A stretch of 64,000 nt of DNA, from NCBI RefSeq assembly GCF_032854445.1, contig NC_088302.1, positions 43,502,645 to 43,566,644 of the forward strand, read 5' to 3'. This DNA is from Liolophura sinensis. Its lineage: Eukaryota > Mollusca > Polyplacophora > Chitonida > Chitonidae. The notes below the pieces were generated by a model. The model was not told the origin of the DNA and searched no databases. It saw nothing but the letters and a program-made list of their open reading frames with translations. The translations under genes and the position numbers were made by a program. Positions 1 to 12,425 of the stretch are shown here, in pieces (position 1 is the first letter of the stretch; every line of letters begins with the position of its first letter).

Positions 1-70
1 ATAGCCTGTGAGGGTTTCATAAACAGGGTTCTGACATCATCTCATCATTTACAAAATATGACAAGAAGAC

Positions 71-510
71 GTGTTGGAAAATCTTTGTAAACGTTCCCAT
101 GTTCTAAACAGGGTTGGTCGCGATGGATCACTGGCAGCAGTCGAAGAGTTTGTATGTCGCTTGTACTCGGCCCCAGATGTCACAGGCGGAGTGAACCAGG
201 CTGGATATGATCCTAAGGAAAGAAACAAACTGAAAATGTTCTACCAACGGAAAATGTTCTCAAGTCATACTTGACAAGAGCAAATTACTGTGGGCGTGCC
301 ATCATTCTCCGGCGGATGGCGAGAAACTGATTGGGGACTAATCTAATCTAATCTGGACTACTCTTCCAGTAGTACCGATGGCATGTGTTGAGTTGATGAC
401 GTGTGGCTGCAAAACAAAGTGCCGGACAGCTTCCTGCTAATGCCACAAGTCGAGGCAGACATGCATCCCATGGTGTGAGTCCCCGGCTTGCTACAACCCT
501 GCTACGCACC
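71..510 (+). pseudogene. Decayed fragment of a cysteine-rich (CXC-like) protein
   Basis: An open stretch at about 71-274 reads GSLAAVEEFVCRLYSAPD followed by a lysine-rich tail. After frame changes and stops, about 370-505 reads CGCKTKCRTASC, a stop, then CHK...C...WC...AC. Spaced Cys pairs like these, after an AVEEF-type segment, occur at the C-terminus of uncharacterised, repeat-associated proteins in many invertebrates and resemble CXC (tesmin-like) zinc-binding tails. A TAA sits between two cysteines of the motif and at least one frameshift separates the halves, so no functional product is expected. The 5' part lies beyond the window edge. The family assignment is from memory of the motif pattern; the breaks are seen directly. 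Confidence 0.5.
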
Positions 511-3495
511 AGTAAATCCGAAAAGCAACAATTATTTGACAACTGTGGCAAAGTTGAAGTGACTGTACAAGGAATAGAATTCCTGGTCTTTCAACGTGAT
601 ATTCTTTATTGTCACTGCTAAACAGAAAAAGAACAATGACTCAACTAACAGCTTCCATCTCCTACTCTACCCTACTCTGACATTCAGTCCTTTTAAATGT
701 GATCGTCTAATGTTAGCCAGAAAAGATGTCAAATGTAACGATTCTTTCGTGTTCCTCAAGGGATCGTGACGTGTGGACAAAGAATAGATGTTTTCCACAA
801 GATACGAATTACGTTACTCTTGATGCCATATGGTAGCCATTTTGAAATGAAAAAAGTGCCGTTAACTTCTGCCTTATTGCTTGTAAATAATAATGAAAAT
901 AAGATGATACATGCAACGCAAACACGCGTCTATTGTCAGCTAAAATGACAAAATCTGACAATTATCGCATGACCCTATTTTCAAGGTTTGGCTGGCTGAC
1001 CACCTAATCCTGACCACGACAAAAACTGTTTTCACCCCGATGATTGATATTTAAAATGTTCGTGATTGAAAAGAAAAGACGCAACTCTTTTTTGTTATGT
1101 TGCACAACCGAGATATCACAGTTCAAAGTAAGCAAATCACGTATATTGAGTCAATTGAAATATATTATATTAGCTATTATATTACCTCAGATAATATCAA
1201 AATCGATAATATATTATGATCCGATAAGTTATAAAGGGGTCACGATATAACTTTTTAAAACTTTGCAATAATTTTAACATTTCAAATAAAACAGGTACGA
1301 ATCTGATATTTGATATAATTTGAGCAATTCCTGGTAAATTCAGAAATTTTATTTGATTAGCGATTATCGATTTTTTGCCAACATTTTCAGTATAGCCTCA
1401 TTAAGTGCAAACAGACTGTAGCAACGTTTCTGTTAACACTTTCTAACGACACTCAAACAAAGTTTTTAGCCGAACAAATCCCGTTCCACCAAAATCCAAC
1501 AATAAACCATTATAATCAATATGGTCTCATCAAAATACTTTAGAAATGAAACTGTGAAAATTTCACATATTATTTTGACAGTTCATGTCTTGATATGATA
1601 TCCCTTTAGCAGATGGGTAGCTTTATATGGGTTATAACCCATGTTTAATAAACACAGTTATTGTTCAATGTGCTAACTCATAAATTGCCAAAAGTCATAC
1701 AATCACAGCGCTATTTGAACTCCCCAATCAACTCAGAAACAATTCTAGCTAATCTTTTCAAACATAATGGAAGGTTTGTCGACGAAAGACATTTGTTGAC
1801 ATTTTAGCCCTCTCTGGCTAGGGAGAGGAGTGAGCTACAGGGCGTGAAGGACTGCATCAGCAATTTTCTTTGCAGTCGGAAAACGACAGAAGACATAAAG
1901 TTTATGTTTTCTATCATTTTAAGGAATTCTATCGTGGTCGTTTTAACAATTAACTGTTGACTTCAGGTCTAAATATCCAAGTGGTAAATTCCAAATTGCA
2001 CACAGTAGAGGTATTTCCATGACTCCAAGCACCAAAACTGCAAGACTTTTAATGCCTTCAGAGGGGCATTCACACTCATTTATCTTTCGGTGGGTGCCAT
2101 GGATGTTTAACCCACATCTTGCTCCTAAATTTGATGTCTTAATTACATGGTGGCTTTAATGACAGAACTCTGGGTGTTGGCAGTCATTGGTTTGTTGTGT
2201 GGTCAAGCTGTTTGGATAAAGGAGAAGATTTCTCTAAAGTGATTCGCCCAACTCATTCTGAAACACTATTGTTTGTGGACGTTTTGACCTTGATGTTAAA
2301 CGTGTCAAGCGTAGCACGTTTTGATTTAGAAGGAGAACATTCCTTATAGGAAGAGTTTTTCATTGTACATTTTTCGTTGACTCCTAGAGTCAGTTTCTGT
2401 TCCTCTCCTGCACTACTTCTTGAGAAATAAATGAATGATTATAGGTTAACACCCCTATTGCTGGAGAATAGGGGTATGGACTCCTGTATGTGTACAATCT
2501 AGAGCTTCTAATGTGCGCCTGCAGATTCGAGGTCCATCTTGTGTAGGGCGAAGATTGTTTGGTCAAGTTTTTGGATTGCTGTTGTAAGTTTTCTACCATC
2601 TGCACCATACTAGGTAAACTGGGTAGAAGACTCGTTTTTTTGTCCATTAGGGAACAGCTGCATCTGCATGTTAATCCTTGAAACATCTTTGCCTGCCTCA
2701 CTGCTGGAAGAGAGTATGAGTACACTTTCAACTCTAAGGAGTGAATATCTTGAGATTATCAACTAACGTTTTGGGTTGAAGGCTCTGGAAGTAGTTGTAT
2801 CCCTAGAAAATCTACAAGTGATAGTTACAGCACCTTTTGACAGAAGAGTCAAGTCTTTGTCACTAGCAGTCATGTTACATTTTTGAAATTTGTCTGTGGT
2901 CAAGTCCTCTTGCCTGAAGTCCACCACTCATTGTAGAATGTTCCTCGAGCCTAATCCTCTTTCGATTTCTGGGATTCAGAGTCATTATGAAAACAATGAA
3001 TGATGCCTTGCTGCTCCATTTGCACAGTAGTGAATTCACCAACGAATGATATAGCCATTAAGTAATAATTTGCTTTACGCTCTATTCAGTTAATGCATTT
3101 ATGGCTCTATACAAGTATATCTGTGCATTATAATATAGTAGTTTAACAGACTGCTTTTATCAAGTGGCAAAAAACCCTTATGTGACGTCACTGTTCTCAA
3201 TACTGTCAGAAAAGGCCACTCAAGTATCCAGTGTTTAAAAAGCCATTTAATAGGATGTAAAAGTTTGCAAAAAAATGTCGTCTGACATACACTTCATAAC
3301 AGTGTTTCTTCCTCTTTTGTCCAGCTTCAAAGTAGACATTTCTCTACTCTCTATACTACAATTCCTCACAAAGATCTTGTTGAAAGAATAGCGTAGTTAA
3401 TTGTCTCAGTATTGGCAGACCTATACCTGTTTTCATATTAATACGACTATATGCAGAAATTAATTAAAAGTAATATTTTTAAAGCTCGATCCTTT
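511..3495. other. Non-coding AT-rich stretch
   Basis: About 3 kb with only short accidental open frames. No recognisable protein, tRNA or SINE was seen. A 113-codon minus frame at 2390-2731 matches nothing I recognise and lacks supporting splice or domain evidence. Confidence 0.5.
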
Positions 3496-3499
3496 TCAT

Positions 3500-3965
3500 A
3501 CCAAGCGGTATATTGATGATTTACTAATAACCCCATATTGCTGAAGCAGTGAAGGAAATCTATCCGTCGTCATTGGATTTAAAGGAGACAACAGATAGTT
3601 CTGATGGCACATCTTATTTGGATCTATATCTGTACAATGACGAACAAAGTCTCCTTTCACGCCGCTTTTACGACAAAAGGGATAATTTCAATTTTGATAT
3701 TCTAAATTATCCTTATTTGGATAGCTGTATACCAAAGGGTCCTGCATATGCCGTATACATATCTCGCCTTGTAGCATTTCTCAGATCTTGCGTAAATTGT
3801 GATGACTTTAATCTTCGTCACAAGTTGTTAGTTCAAAAACTAGTTTGTCCAGGATACTCCATCAAACGCCTTCATTCTAAGTTTCTCAAATTTTACAATG
3901 AGTACAACACTCTCGTTGGCAGGTATGGACAGAACGTTCAGAATCTCTGGCGATCTTCATTGTGA
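3500..3965 (+). pseudogene. Retroelement reverse-transcriptase fragment (broken)
   Basis: At 3506-3532 one frame reads RYIDDLLIT, the Y-x-D-D catalytic signature of reverse transcriptases. The reading then has to change frame near 3533. From 3534 to the stop at 3965 it continues as HIAEAVKEIYP, then SYLDLYLY, FYDKRDNFNFDILNYPYLD and PAYAVYISRLVAFLRSC. This order matches the region downstream of the active site in a group of animal retroelement RTs whose clade I cannot fix. The palm and fingers upstream of the YIDD box are absent and there is a frameshift, so this is a dead remnant. The block from 3534 onward is free of stops for about 140 codons. Confidence 0.7.
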
Positions 3966-4369
3966 TCAACCACATAGACGGAGCTGTTATCCTTATGTAT
4001 ATATCTATTGGGTACATAGTATTTAACAACACAGATGGCGCTGGTCGCCGAGTGTAACAGTCTATCTTGTAGACAGCTTTTATACAGACCAGCATGTCAT
4101 GTGTAACATCATAGATGGCGCCTCTTGTAGTATGAGATTTTTACGTATTAACGGGAAAGACCTAATTGTCCGTTACCTTTGAATAACTATGTGTTCGGTT
4201 AAGGTCTGTAACGCTCGTCATTTTCGAACTGTATCTAATACCGTTTAACCTGGGGCTAGGGGCCGGAAAAGCAGACATGCTTATTACATCTGCATGATGC
4301 CTTTATGAACAGTTGCAATCAAAGCGCGACTAAGATACTTTGTTTAATTGTTATTTGATCTGGAACTCA

Positions 4370-4612
4370 TTCATTGACTACGAATTTGAACATTGATATG
4401 GAATATCAACTGTCTGCCCGGCATCATTGAAAACTGATGACCGCTTCTCTCGTGTGAGTTACCGGCTTTATTTCCTATTTGCATAATTTTTACATACCTT
4501 TGTCTTTGGGAGCTAGTGTTAAACGTTGTTTTGGAAATGGATCTTGCGATTATCGACTTGAAACGCCCTTAACGGACTACGAATGGTATAGGAATGTGGG
4601 ACTTGACGCTTA
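4370..4612 (+). repeat. Dispersed repeat family D, copy 1
   Basis: This stretch shares long runs with 21165-21405, including the phrases GATGACCGCTTCTCTCGTGT and GGAGCTAGTGTTAAACGTTG and an ending around GACGCTTATAT. Weaker relatives lie at 9855-10235, 36130-36400 (minus), 40860-41075, 52745-53060 (minus) and 55905-56195. It has no coding capacity. It may be an old non-autonomous element; no TIR or TSD was resolved. Confidence 0.6.
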
Positions 4613-5224
4613 TATATATTTACACTCTACAAAGAGTATTACGGAATAATTTACTCCTTAATCTTAGTCTTTGGCGGAACTTTCAACTGCCAGTATTCTT
4701 GATCAAAAATCCAAAAATCTAATCAAAGGTTTACTCTGACACTGTAGTTTTCAGACATGTAAATTACAGGTAAGGAAATGACATGAACGTTTACTTACCT
4801 GGGCTAATCTACCTTAACTCTCCGTAATAATGAGTGTAAATAAAAGAAAAACACAGCTGGGCATATAAACTGTTATCAAACCAACTGAAAACCTTGCAAA
4901 TCTTACATGTGCATGCAAATGTACAGGTCAAATGAACATTCAGCTAATAGCGTACATGAAATATAGACAAAATGTGGTGTGCTAAATTTTTTTACTTCAT
5001 AAACAATACAACCCACCCTTTTAAATTGGTCTTATAATATTATTAACTGAGAGTCCACGATATACTGACGTTTCTCTTTTTGTAATTTACGCAACGCCTT
5101 CTAAGCTAATTTTAATTTTATCAAAATGTATGATAAGCTATCATTGCAGAAAGGCTATCGCGTCTTAATTTACTTCTACTGACTATAAACATGTTAGTAC
5201 CAATTAGGTTTGGCCACCTCAGGT

Positions 5225-5521
5225 GGTACCGGTATAATTTATTTATTTATTTATTTGATTGGTGTTTTACGCCGTACTCAAGAATATTTCACTTATACGA
5301 CGGCAGCCAGCATTATGGTGGGTGGAAACCGGGCAGAGCCCGGGGGAAACCCACGACCATCCGCAGGTTGCTGGCAGACCTTCCCACTTACGGCGGGAGA
5401 GGAAGCCAGCATGAGCTGAACTTGAACTCACAGCGACCGCATTGGTGAGAGGCTCCTGGGTCATTACGCTGCGCTATCGCGCTAACCAACTGAGCCACGG
5501 AGGCCCCGGTACCGGTATAAT
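5225..5521 (-). repeat. tRNA-derived SINE, full length, with 14-bp TSD
   Basis: Body 5239-5507 lies between direct copies of GGTACCGGTATAAT at 5225-5238 and 5508-5521. On the minus strand it begins with GGGGCCTCCGTGGCTCAGTTGG, a tRNA-like head with an A-box (TGGCTCAGTTGGTTAGCGC) and a B-box-like GTTCAAGT. A conserved central segment follows (CATAATGCTGGCTGCCGTCG on that strand), and it ends in AATCAAATAAATAAATAAAT. The layout is that of a Pol III-driven, LINE-mobilised SINE. It resembles molluscan V-type SINEs such as RUDI, but I could not verify that identity. Confidence 0.9.
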
Positions 5522-6009
5522 GTCTGGCCCATGGACTGCCGTAGGTTATATATACTTGTATTTACCGGTTTTACGTCAGTCATGGATATCTTGATGTTAT
5601 TCGGTGGTCATATCTTCTTGGTTCTAATTCAGTGTCGTTACTATAGAAAGAAATCAATCTAATCTATGAGGTCGATGGTTCATTAACACATTGCGATACC
5701 CAGACGTGATAAAATAAGCTCACGCTATTTGGCTAATTATGATATTTTCGATGCATCTGTTTTCAGTGTCGTCACAAGTTAATCAGCCTTATGTCTGGGA
5801 AATACCTCACGAAATGTCTTTCCGAGAGATGTTTTTATTTTCTGGCAGCACATGTTGTTACATGTTTGAAAAATCATGAACTGTGCTATTTACCTAATTC
5901 ATTGAAATTATTGTACTATCTGCATATTTGCAGCCAAGGGCGTTATTGTGTGCATTTCGTTTGCATAAAAAGGGATATAGACGGCATATATAGTGATTAT
6001 TGAGTTTTG

Positions 6010-6280
6010 GAAAATTTATAAAAAAAAATTCCAACAAACAAATACTTTTAATCAAAAGGGCTCGTTTGTACTGTTGTAGATTTGAGATGCAGCGGATTCA
6101 CATCTTAGTCCTCGTTGTCAACAGACGTGATGCCAGGCTGTTGACGACCTAGTTTGGGTAAATTTATAAAACATTCAGGTGACAAACCCTTTAAATTGAA
6201 TGGGTTTGTTTGTACTGCTGTAGATTCTAGATGCGGAGGATTTAAACCCCAGTCCTCGTTGTCAAGGCTCTTGAAAGCCT
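6010..6280. repeat. Diverged tandem duplication, about 145-bp period
   Basis: Two copies carry AAATTTATAAAA followed by TTTGTACTG(T/C)TGTAGATT, a GATGC(A/G)G(C/A)GGATT segment and AGTCCTCGTTGTCAA, at about 6010-6140 and 6155-6280. They are non-coding, just upstream of the first receptor exon. Confidence 0.6.
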
Positions 6281-6444
6281 AAATGTACGTCTGTTATTTT
6301 GCGTAAACAAAGTGACAGGATGTGATCGCAGGTGATAGTTAATTGCAAGTTAATAATTGGGACATCTGGAGGTATTTTACGCCGATGTGTATAAGCTTCC
6401 ACTTATACTGTGAATGTAACCGTTAAGCACCGGATTCACCGGGC

Positions 6445-6452
6445 TGACGTCA
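6445..6452. promoter_or_regulatory. Consensus CRE octamer upstream of exon 1a
   Basis: TGACGTCA lies 132 bp upstream of the ATG at 6584. It is the palindromic CREB/ATF half-site pair and would suit a promoter for the upstream first exon. The same octamer also occurs at about 3182, 54703 and 63778 in non-promoter settings, so the assignment is weak. Confidence 0.25.
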
Positions 6453-6583
6453 CAGCCGCGAGGTAACAAAACCTGAGAGAGCGGGCGTACAAGTGATGAC
6501 AGCGATGGAGCTAGTCAGCCAGGTTAACATAAGTACGCTCTGGGTACCTCGTTTTTCGTGACACATGCTGTTTCGAGGGCAAA

Positions 6584-6757
6584 ATGGACCTTGTGTACAC
6601 ACTGTCAAACGTTTCAGCAAACGGAACGTATGAGGACCATATGTTCCTCTATACCCACCTGAATGTGGCCATACCATACGTCAGCCTACTCTTCTTCGCC
6701 TGTTTTATTGGCACTACCGGCAACTTGTTGATCATATCTGCAGTTCTTTTCTCAAAG
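6584..6757 (+). CDS. Melatonin-receptor-like GPCR, first exon variant 1a (N-terminus + TM1)
   Basis: ATG in a good context (aaaATGG) opens 58 codons ending exactly at AAG|GTAAGA, a phase-0 donor. The extracellular N-terminus has two N-glycosylation sequons (N9-V-S and N13-G-T). TM1 runs from about residue 27 to 55 and contains the class A signature GTTGN with the conserved Asn1.50. The next exon must start in phase 0 in intracellular loop 1; 25154 fits (KLRS...). Vertebrate melatonin receptors also have an intron in loop 1. An equivalent exon of identical length lies 11 kb downstream (17673-17846). No TM2-TM7 exons lie between the two, so this may be an alternative first exon of the same gene or an orphan from a degraded duplicate. 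Confidence 0.8.
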
Positions 6758-7057
6758 GTAAGAATTTCTCCTTATCTTAATTGGCTAATTCTATGGTTGT
6801 CATAAACATTACTTTATTAGGAACTCTCGTGGGTTCCTAGAGATTATGATGCTAATTTTATTTATGAAACTGGCCAGTGGGAATTTGACTTTGAATATTG
6901 TTTTGTCGGTTGAGGGCCTGGACTGTGATTTGGATATGTCTCTTATTAATTTTATCTAAACAAGCGGACTGAATTCTAAACGCGATTTCTTAAAATCCAT
7001 TGACATGGACGATTGCATATATTTACCACCCCTAAAGCATCACCCAGCCTGTATTAT

Positions 7058-7213
7058 CCCCGGCCGTACGATGGAATGTCTGTCAGTTACCTGCGGATGG
7101 TCATAGGGCTCCCCCGGGCTCTGCCCAGTTTCCACCCACCATAATGCTGGCCACCATCGTAAGTGAAATATTCTTAAGTACAGTATAAAACACCAATCAA
7201 TCAATAAATAAAT
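7058..7213 (+). repeat. SINE, 5'-truncated, plus orientation
   Basis: Same family as 5239-5507 but reading forward. It starts at the CCGGCCGTACG segment, passes CATAATGCTGGCC and ends with CACCAATCAATCAATAAATAAAT. The tRNA-like head is missing. One of only two plus-strand copies recognised. Confidence 0.8.
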
Positions 7214-8140
7214 CATATATAATTATCCAATGGAATTCTGTACAATTTTACTGTTTCATATGGGAGCTGAACTGGTGGGATCTTTATTAAGTATCTGCTG
7301 AAATTTCTTCATATGCCATTCGGTTTGAGGTTTCTTAATTTGAGAAAATTGTATTATTGGTTAACATACCAAAACTGTAAACTACATGTGCTATTAATCT
7401 GAGAGACTGAAGTGTAACTGGTTGTCCAAATACGTCGTTAATGAATTCCTCCTGTGCTTTCAAGAGGCGTGACAGTGATAGCAATGAGCTAGGAGAATGG
7501 ATTATTTCATTTCATTCACCAGATTTGTAAATAGCTCGCTGCATTCTCCATTATTTTGAGGATGTACATTTTTGGAAATATCACCAGGAGCTGGGTAGGA
7601 TACGTAAGAGCTGTTTGCCGTCGAATTCGTATCCAGACAAGAAATATAAATGAGCTGATCCAATCGTTCCAAAATTACTTTGATGGAATCTGTTTGTTGC
7701 TATTAGTAACAATAAAAATCTCTAGGAATAATTTGATACGCGCGTTACTTCTGCTTTATTTTTTCTGTGACATACTCGTTGACAAAATAGTAACAAGAAA
7801 AAATCCAGAATATATCGTTCAAAACTTCATAAAAAAGTGTAAATATCCAAATCTACACACAAATACATACATGCACACTTACCGAAACACATTTGGCTTT
7901 AGAACAATTTGATTTGAACATTCAGTTTTAAGAGATACTATAAGACTATAAGAGAACAACTAAATAAGAGAACAGAAAAACATGTAAAATTTCAGTAAAC
8001 TGTTTGCTTATTTCCGTTTTAAAGACCAGGGCGATTTCATTGCTACTAAGCACAAGCGCTAGTTTGTAGTATGCATGTATTTATTTGTGAAGTCATTTGA
8101 ATGTTAAAAAACAGATGTAAATCCTTGGTATCGTAAACCA

Positions 8141-8332
8141 TAGTCAACATCACTGCTTTTGTACTGCAAGGATAAAGTTCAGAGTTTAAAAATGTGGAAA
8201 TTAAATTATAAGTTTTTAACTTGAGTCATAACTGCCTAGTCAACATCACTGCTTTTGTACTGCAAGGATGAAGTATAGAGTTTAAAAATGTGGAAATTAA
8301 ATTATAAGTTTTTAACTTGAGTCATAACTGCC
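8141..8332. repeat. Tandem duplication, 2 x 96 bp
   Basis: The segment starting TAGTCAACATCACTGC at 8141 is repeated from 8237 with only a few substitutions, both copies ending AACTTGAGTCATAACTGCC. Non-coding; a recent local duplication in the receptor intron. Confidence 0.9.
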
Positions 8333-8433
8333 TGTGTGCACTCGACGCTAAACGCCAAGTAAAAGAAAGACCAAAGTGTTGATGAAGTTTGTCAAGCAAA
8401 ATAACTAATGTGAAATAAGATTTGTATTTAGTT

Positions 8434-8568
8434 GACATTTTGAGAAGCGGCTGTACGTGGATTTACATGTATTTAGCTGACATCTTGAGAAGCAGCTGTA
8501 CGTGGATTTACATGTATTTAGCTGACATCTGGAGAAGCAGCTGTACGTGGATTTACTTGTATTTGACT
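8434..8568. repeat. Tandem triplication, 3 x 45 bp
   Basis: Units begin GACATTTTGAGAAGCGGC (8434), GACATCTTGAGAAGCAGC (8479) and GACATCTGGAGAAGCAGC (8524). Each is followed by TGTACGTGGATTTAC and a TGTATTT segment. Non-coding. Confidence 0.9.
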
Positions 8569-9854
8569 ACACCGCATGTAAAATATAAAAACACATAGCA
8601 CATGTGTGGGTGTGCGGGAAGGGGGCGGAAATGACGGAGGTGACGGCCTGTAACCCATAATACCTGCAAGACGTAAGTGTCTTTTGGTATAAGCTGTGTG
8701 TGTTGATAAATGGCCCGCCTGCTGTCTGTATCAGGACGTGAAAAATTCAAAGTGCAAACAAAATGAAATTGCTGCTTTCAGTGACCACTAATTATCTTGT
8801 GTGCAAGTGGTTTTCATCGTAAGACAACTTCTTGTATTAATTTTTCAGATTAGGGTCTCAAATTGGAGACTTCCGTTAAACAACTGGGCGGATGGTTAAC
8901 TGGTGTAAGAGTTCTCTGTCAAATTGTCTAAAAATGAAGTACTATAGCTGAAATAACCAATATGGACCTTACTTTTTTTAAGCAATTTAGGAAATGGCAT
9001 TAACACTGATTGCAATTGCCTTACTTCGCTAAATATGTCCTGTAGCGTACTAGACAAGAACGTCGTCACTGCTTAAGTTTAAATTGAGTTGTGTGAAGCA
9101 AAACGATCTACACTCAGAGACGTTTTCTGATCAATTAGTGGTTCATAGCGAATACTTTATTTTCTCAAACATGAAGGTAATCACCACAAAAATACCAAGT
9201 AAAATTATGTCAGAAAATACCTTTATTCTTTATTAATAATAGATTTTATTCTGACGTTACGTCCTCTGTTTTACCGTTGGGAAAGTCTGTGTGACGCCAT
9301 TGTTTTAACAGGACCAGTGTAACGTAATATAGGCCTTTACGGGAGTTCTTTGATTGAATTCATTTTGGTAAAACGGAAAAAAATAAACAAAAAGTAGGCT
9401 AGGATAAATTAAAAAAGAAATAAAGGTATTTCAGAAACAGTTTTGGTTGTTTTTCCTGGTGATTCTCTCCTCTAGCTTAAATAATCTTTACTTCTAAAGA
9501 GTAAATTACGAAAGACAACAACGATTTCTGATATGGCTACGATCATATCAGTTTTACATTTTTACTACCGGTAACCACTTCTTTCAATACGATAATTTGC
9601 ATGATAATAGTACATACGAGGTTATCTATGCTTTGTAACACGTGACTAATATTGCATATTTGGTCACATGTTGAGACATACTTGTTTGTTCAAAGTAGTT
9701 ACTTCTCGCTCAAAGAAAATGCACATCTCCTCTGAGTGTATGTCTAAACTGTGCGGAGATATTTATGTATTTAGTATCAGGTTTATGGGTGGAGGAAACC
9801 AGACTGGCAGCCTCAAAAATCACCGCCTTTCGTCAGATATTTGACCAAGGTGAT

Positions 9855-10235
9855 GGTTTCACTGGAAACTGTTGATTGCTTCCTCTTTGCATGAACCCGT
9901 CTTCATTTCATACTTTATATACTGACTTCGTTCTTTGGTGGTTTGTAATGAACTTTATGTTGGGAACTCGCCTTGTGACTGATATACATATTTTGTTATC
10001 GACAACTGATATTCTAGCATGGTATACCATTTGAATACTGATTTCATGCAGTCGCCTAGAACATACCTGGCATCTTTCCAACATTACTGACTGCTTCTCT
10101 TAACATGGTTCCGTAGTTCTTTGTGGTTTGTGCTCTACGTTGTTTTGGGAATTGACCTTGCGAATATTGACCTGGAACGTCTTTATTTGGTCGAGGGCTG
10201 GTATACGAATGGTTTCGGCGCATAGATTCAGCTTT
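9855..10235 (+). repeat. Dispersed repeat family D, two adjacent partial copies
   Basis: CTGTTGATTGCTTCCTCTTTGC (9868 on) and GACTGCTTCTCTTAACATGG (10088 on) are parallel starts. Each leads into a TTCTTTG(T)GGTTTG segment and a GTTGGGAA / GTTTTGGGAATTGACC segment. The second ends near TGGTATACGAATGG. The block resembles 55905-56195 and, more distantly, 21165-21405. Confidence 0.5.
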
Positions 10236-10715
10236 CCCTCTACACACATGTACATATACGTTCGTATTGTCATGATCGTGGCCTCGTTTAAAAACACATT
10301 GGCCAGTTACAAAAGTGTTAGGATGGCCCAAGCCTATTTGCTTCGACAATTAACTGGAATTTTGTTTTGGTCAGGTTGTTCGACCCAGACATAATGGGTT
10401 ACACATTGTGCGTGAGAATCGACCCATTCGATCCAAAATGCGCTGGTTGATTTCTCATTTTAAATTGCTTGCACAAGTTTCTGTTCACATATGCTCGTCT
10501 TCCAAAAACCAGGTTAGTCTCTTATGACATGAAGTCCGATCCATATAGTTTGGATCAATTCAATTAAAATAAGCACAACAGATATTCCAAGTGAAACCCA
10601 TTTCTTGCTCTAACGGTTTTAAACGTTCGCTGGTTGTGACTGCCAGGCCCCCTCACCAATGAGGTCGCCTATTCGAATCTAGATGTGGATGGTTAGGGTG
10701 CGGCTTTCAGTCAGG

Positions 10716-10861
10716 AGGTTTGTGATATTTCTTTATTTATTTATTTGACTGGTGTTTTAGGCCGTACTCAAGAACATTTCACTTATTCGACCGTGGCCAG
10801 CATTATGGTGGGAGGAAACCGGGCAGAGCACGGTGGAAACCCACGACCAGGTTTGTGATAT
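10716..10861 (-). repeat. SINE, 5'-truncated insertion with 13-bp TSD
   Basis: AGGTTTGTGATAT occurs at 10716-10728 and again at 10849-10861. The 120-bp body holds the A/T-rich tail and the conserved centre and stops inside the CCCACGACC segment, so the tRNA head was lost. Flanking TSDs show that truncation happened at insertion, not by later deletion. Confidence 0.88.
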
Positions 10862-12425
10862 AACTACGAATTTCGGTGAACTCAAGCGGTATTTCGTTAG
10901 AAAAAAAACACTAGTTTTTTTTTAGGGGTACGTCATATCTGGGTCAAAAGTAACCAGATTTTTATCAATAGAGTCGATCCAATCCTGATGAACCGTGAAA
11001 CTGAATATATTCCAAGAGAATCTTCAACTGGACAAGTTGACGAGTTTATCCTGTACACGTAATGACAATTTTAACCATTAGGGTTGATTAAGGGCTCTAA
11101 AAGTTTGTCAATGAATGAGAATAATCTTTGCTTCAGGGCACGTGTGTGTAGGCCTCCTTAATCGCACCTGGTGCTGTTTTCGTCTCAGTACACACCTGCG
11201 GCGATGAGGATAATATGTTTACCAGAGATTTCCTTGATTTCATCCTTGAATTATTCAGAGATAAAGGAGGTTCTGTATGCAATTAGTGCACGGGTCAAAC
11301 ATCCATCTTAATTATCAATTCGCCATCGAACAAGCTAAAGGCAGATGTAAAAAAAATTGATCCAAACAAGGCGTCCTTTTCTCCATAACTAGATGGCAGG
11401 GTGTGGCAGTGGAATCTCAGAGTGTAAAAATCAATAAGACAGGAAACGCATTGTGACATGTCACTGTGACAGTGATTGAAATATCCATCATCAAAACCTA
11501 AAGTCTAATGCAAGTGAAATATCGATTTAAAATCGTTTTGTAAGCGAGCACATTTTTTGAATTTAGAAAAAAAAACACTGGTAAAGATATTGAGTTAGTC
11601 GTGAGTGTTCAGCGCAGATCAATCTAGGCAAGGTTTTGTAGCATGGAAAGCAGTATATTCCAGAAGTGTCATCACATTGTGTTAGATTCTATGGCATGAG
11701 CGTTTTGATCCTTTTAACTCCAAGCTAGACGCTGTGGTGGAGTTATAAATGAAGCAGGCAAGTAGTATATGTAAACAGTTGAAATGTCAGACTCACAGGG
11801 ATGCATGTTTCTGATTTAATTCTGGTCAATATTTGCCCCCAAAGTCGATGATATACTTTAGGCACACTGGTTTTCTCTGCCCTTAAAACTGACCACTAAC
11901 GTGTACGAGAAGATAGTGGTTTTAACAACAATCTTAACAGTTTTAACACATAACTAAATTTATAAATAAACATTTATGTTTTAGATTTTTTATATGACAC
12001 TTATTATATTTAGCAACTGGGATGTGGGGGAGTGTATTGGCAATATATGTTTTTTTTTTTAAATATATCTAGTACTTTTTAAATTTGAAATGAATCGAGA
12101 CAATGCAGTGATGCCTGCAGATAGGAGCTTCATAAACATCGCAAATGCAAGGAATGACTGGAAAAGCAAAGAATTTGTAAAACTCAGTGGGTATAATGTT
12201 GAATGTATTTCTTATAAAAATACTCCGGAAAAAACCACCCGTAGCAGGTAGGAGTGGTCAGTCTATGGCAACCACTTTGAAGTTTGTAATACTTTTTATC
12301 GAATTTTGATACAACAGTTACTGCATACTGTAAAGCTTTTCTTAATTTTTGTCTAACATGGAATTTGGAGTCTTTCTTCTTTGGTACAAAAGTTCTACGA
12401 ATGTTGGTATAAACAAAAAAAATGG

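Noticed and set aside
2390-2731. 113-codon minus frame
   Set aside because: No motif or homology recognised; flanking frames are interrupted.
3182-3189. TGACGTCA as a promoter signal
   Set aside because: The octamer also occurs near 6445, 54703 and 63778 with no consistent relation to gene starts.
5191-5464. Recurrent 60-85-codon frames at each SINE (for example VLRRTQEYFTYT)
   Set aside because: Translations of the SINE body in different frames; the element is non-coding.
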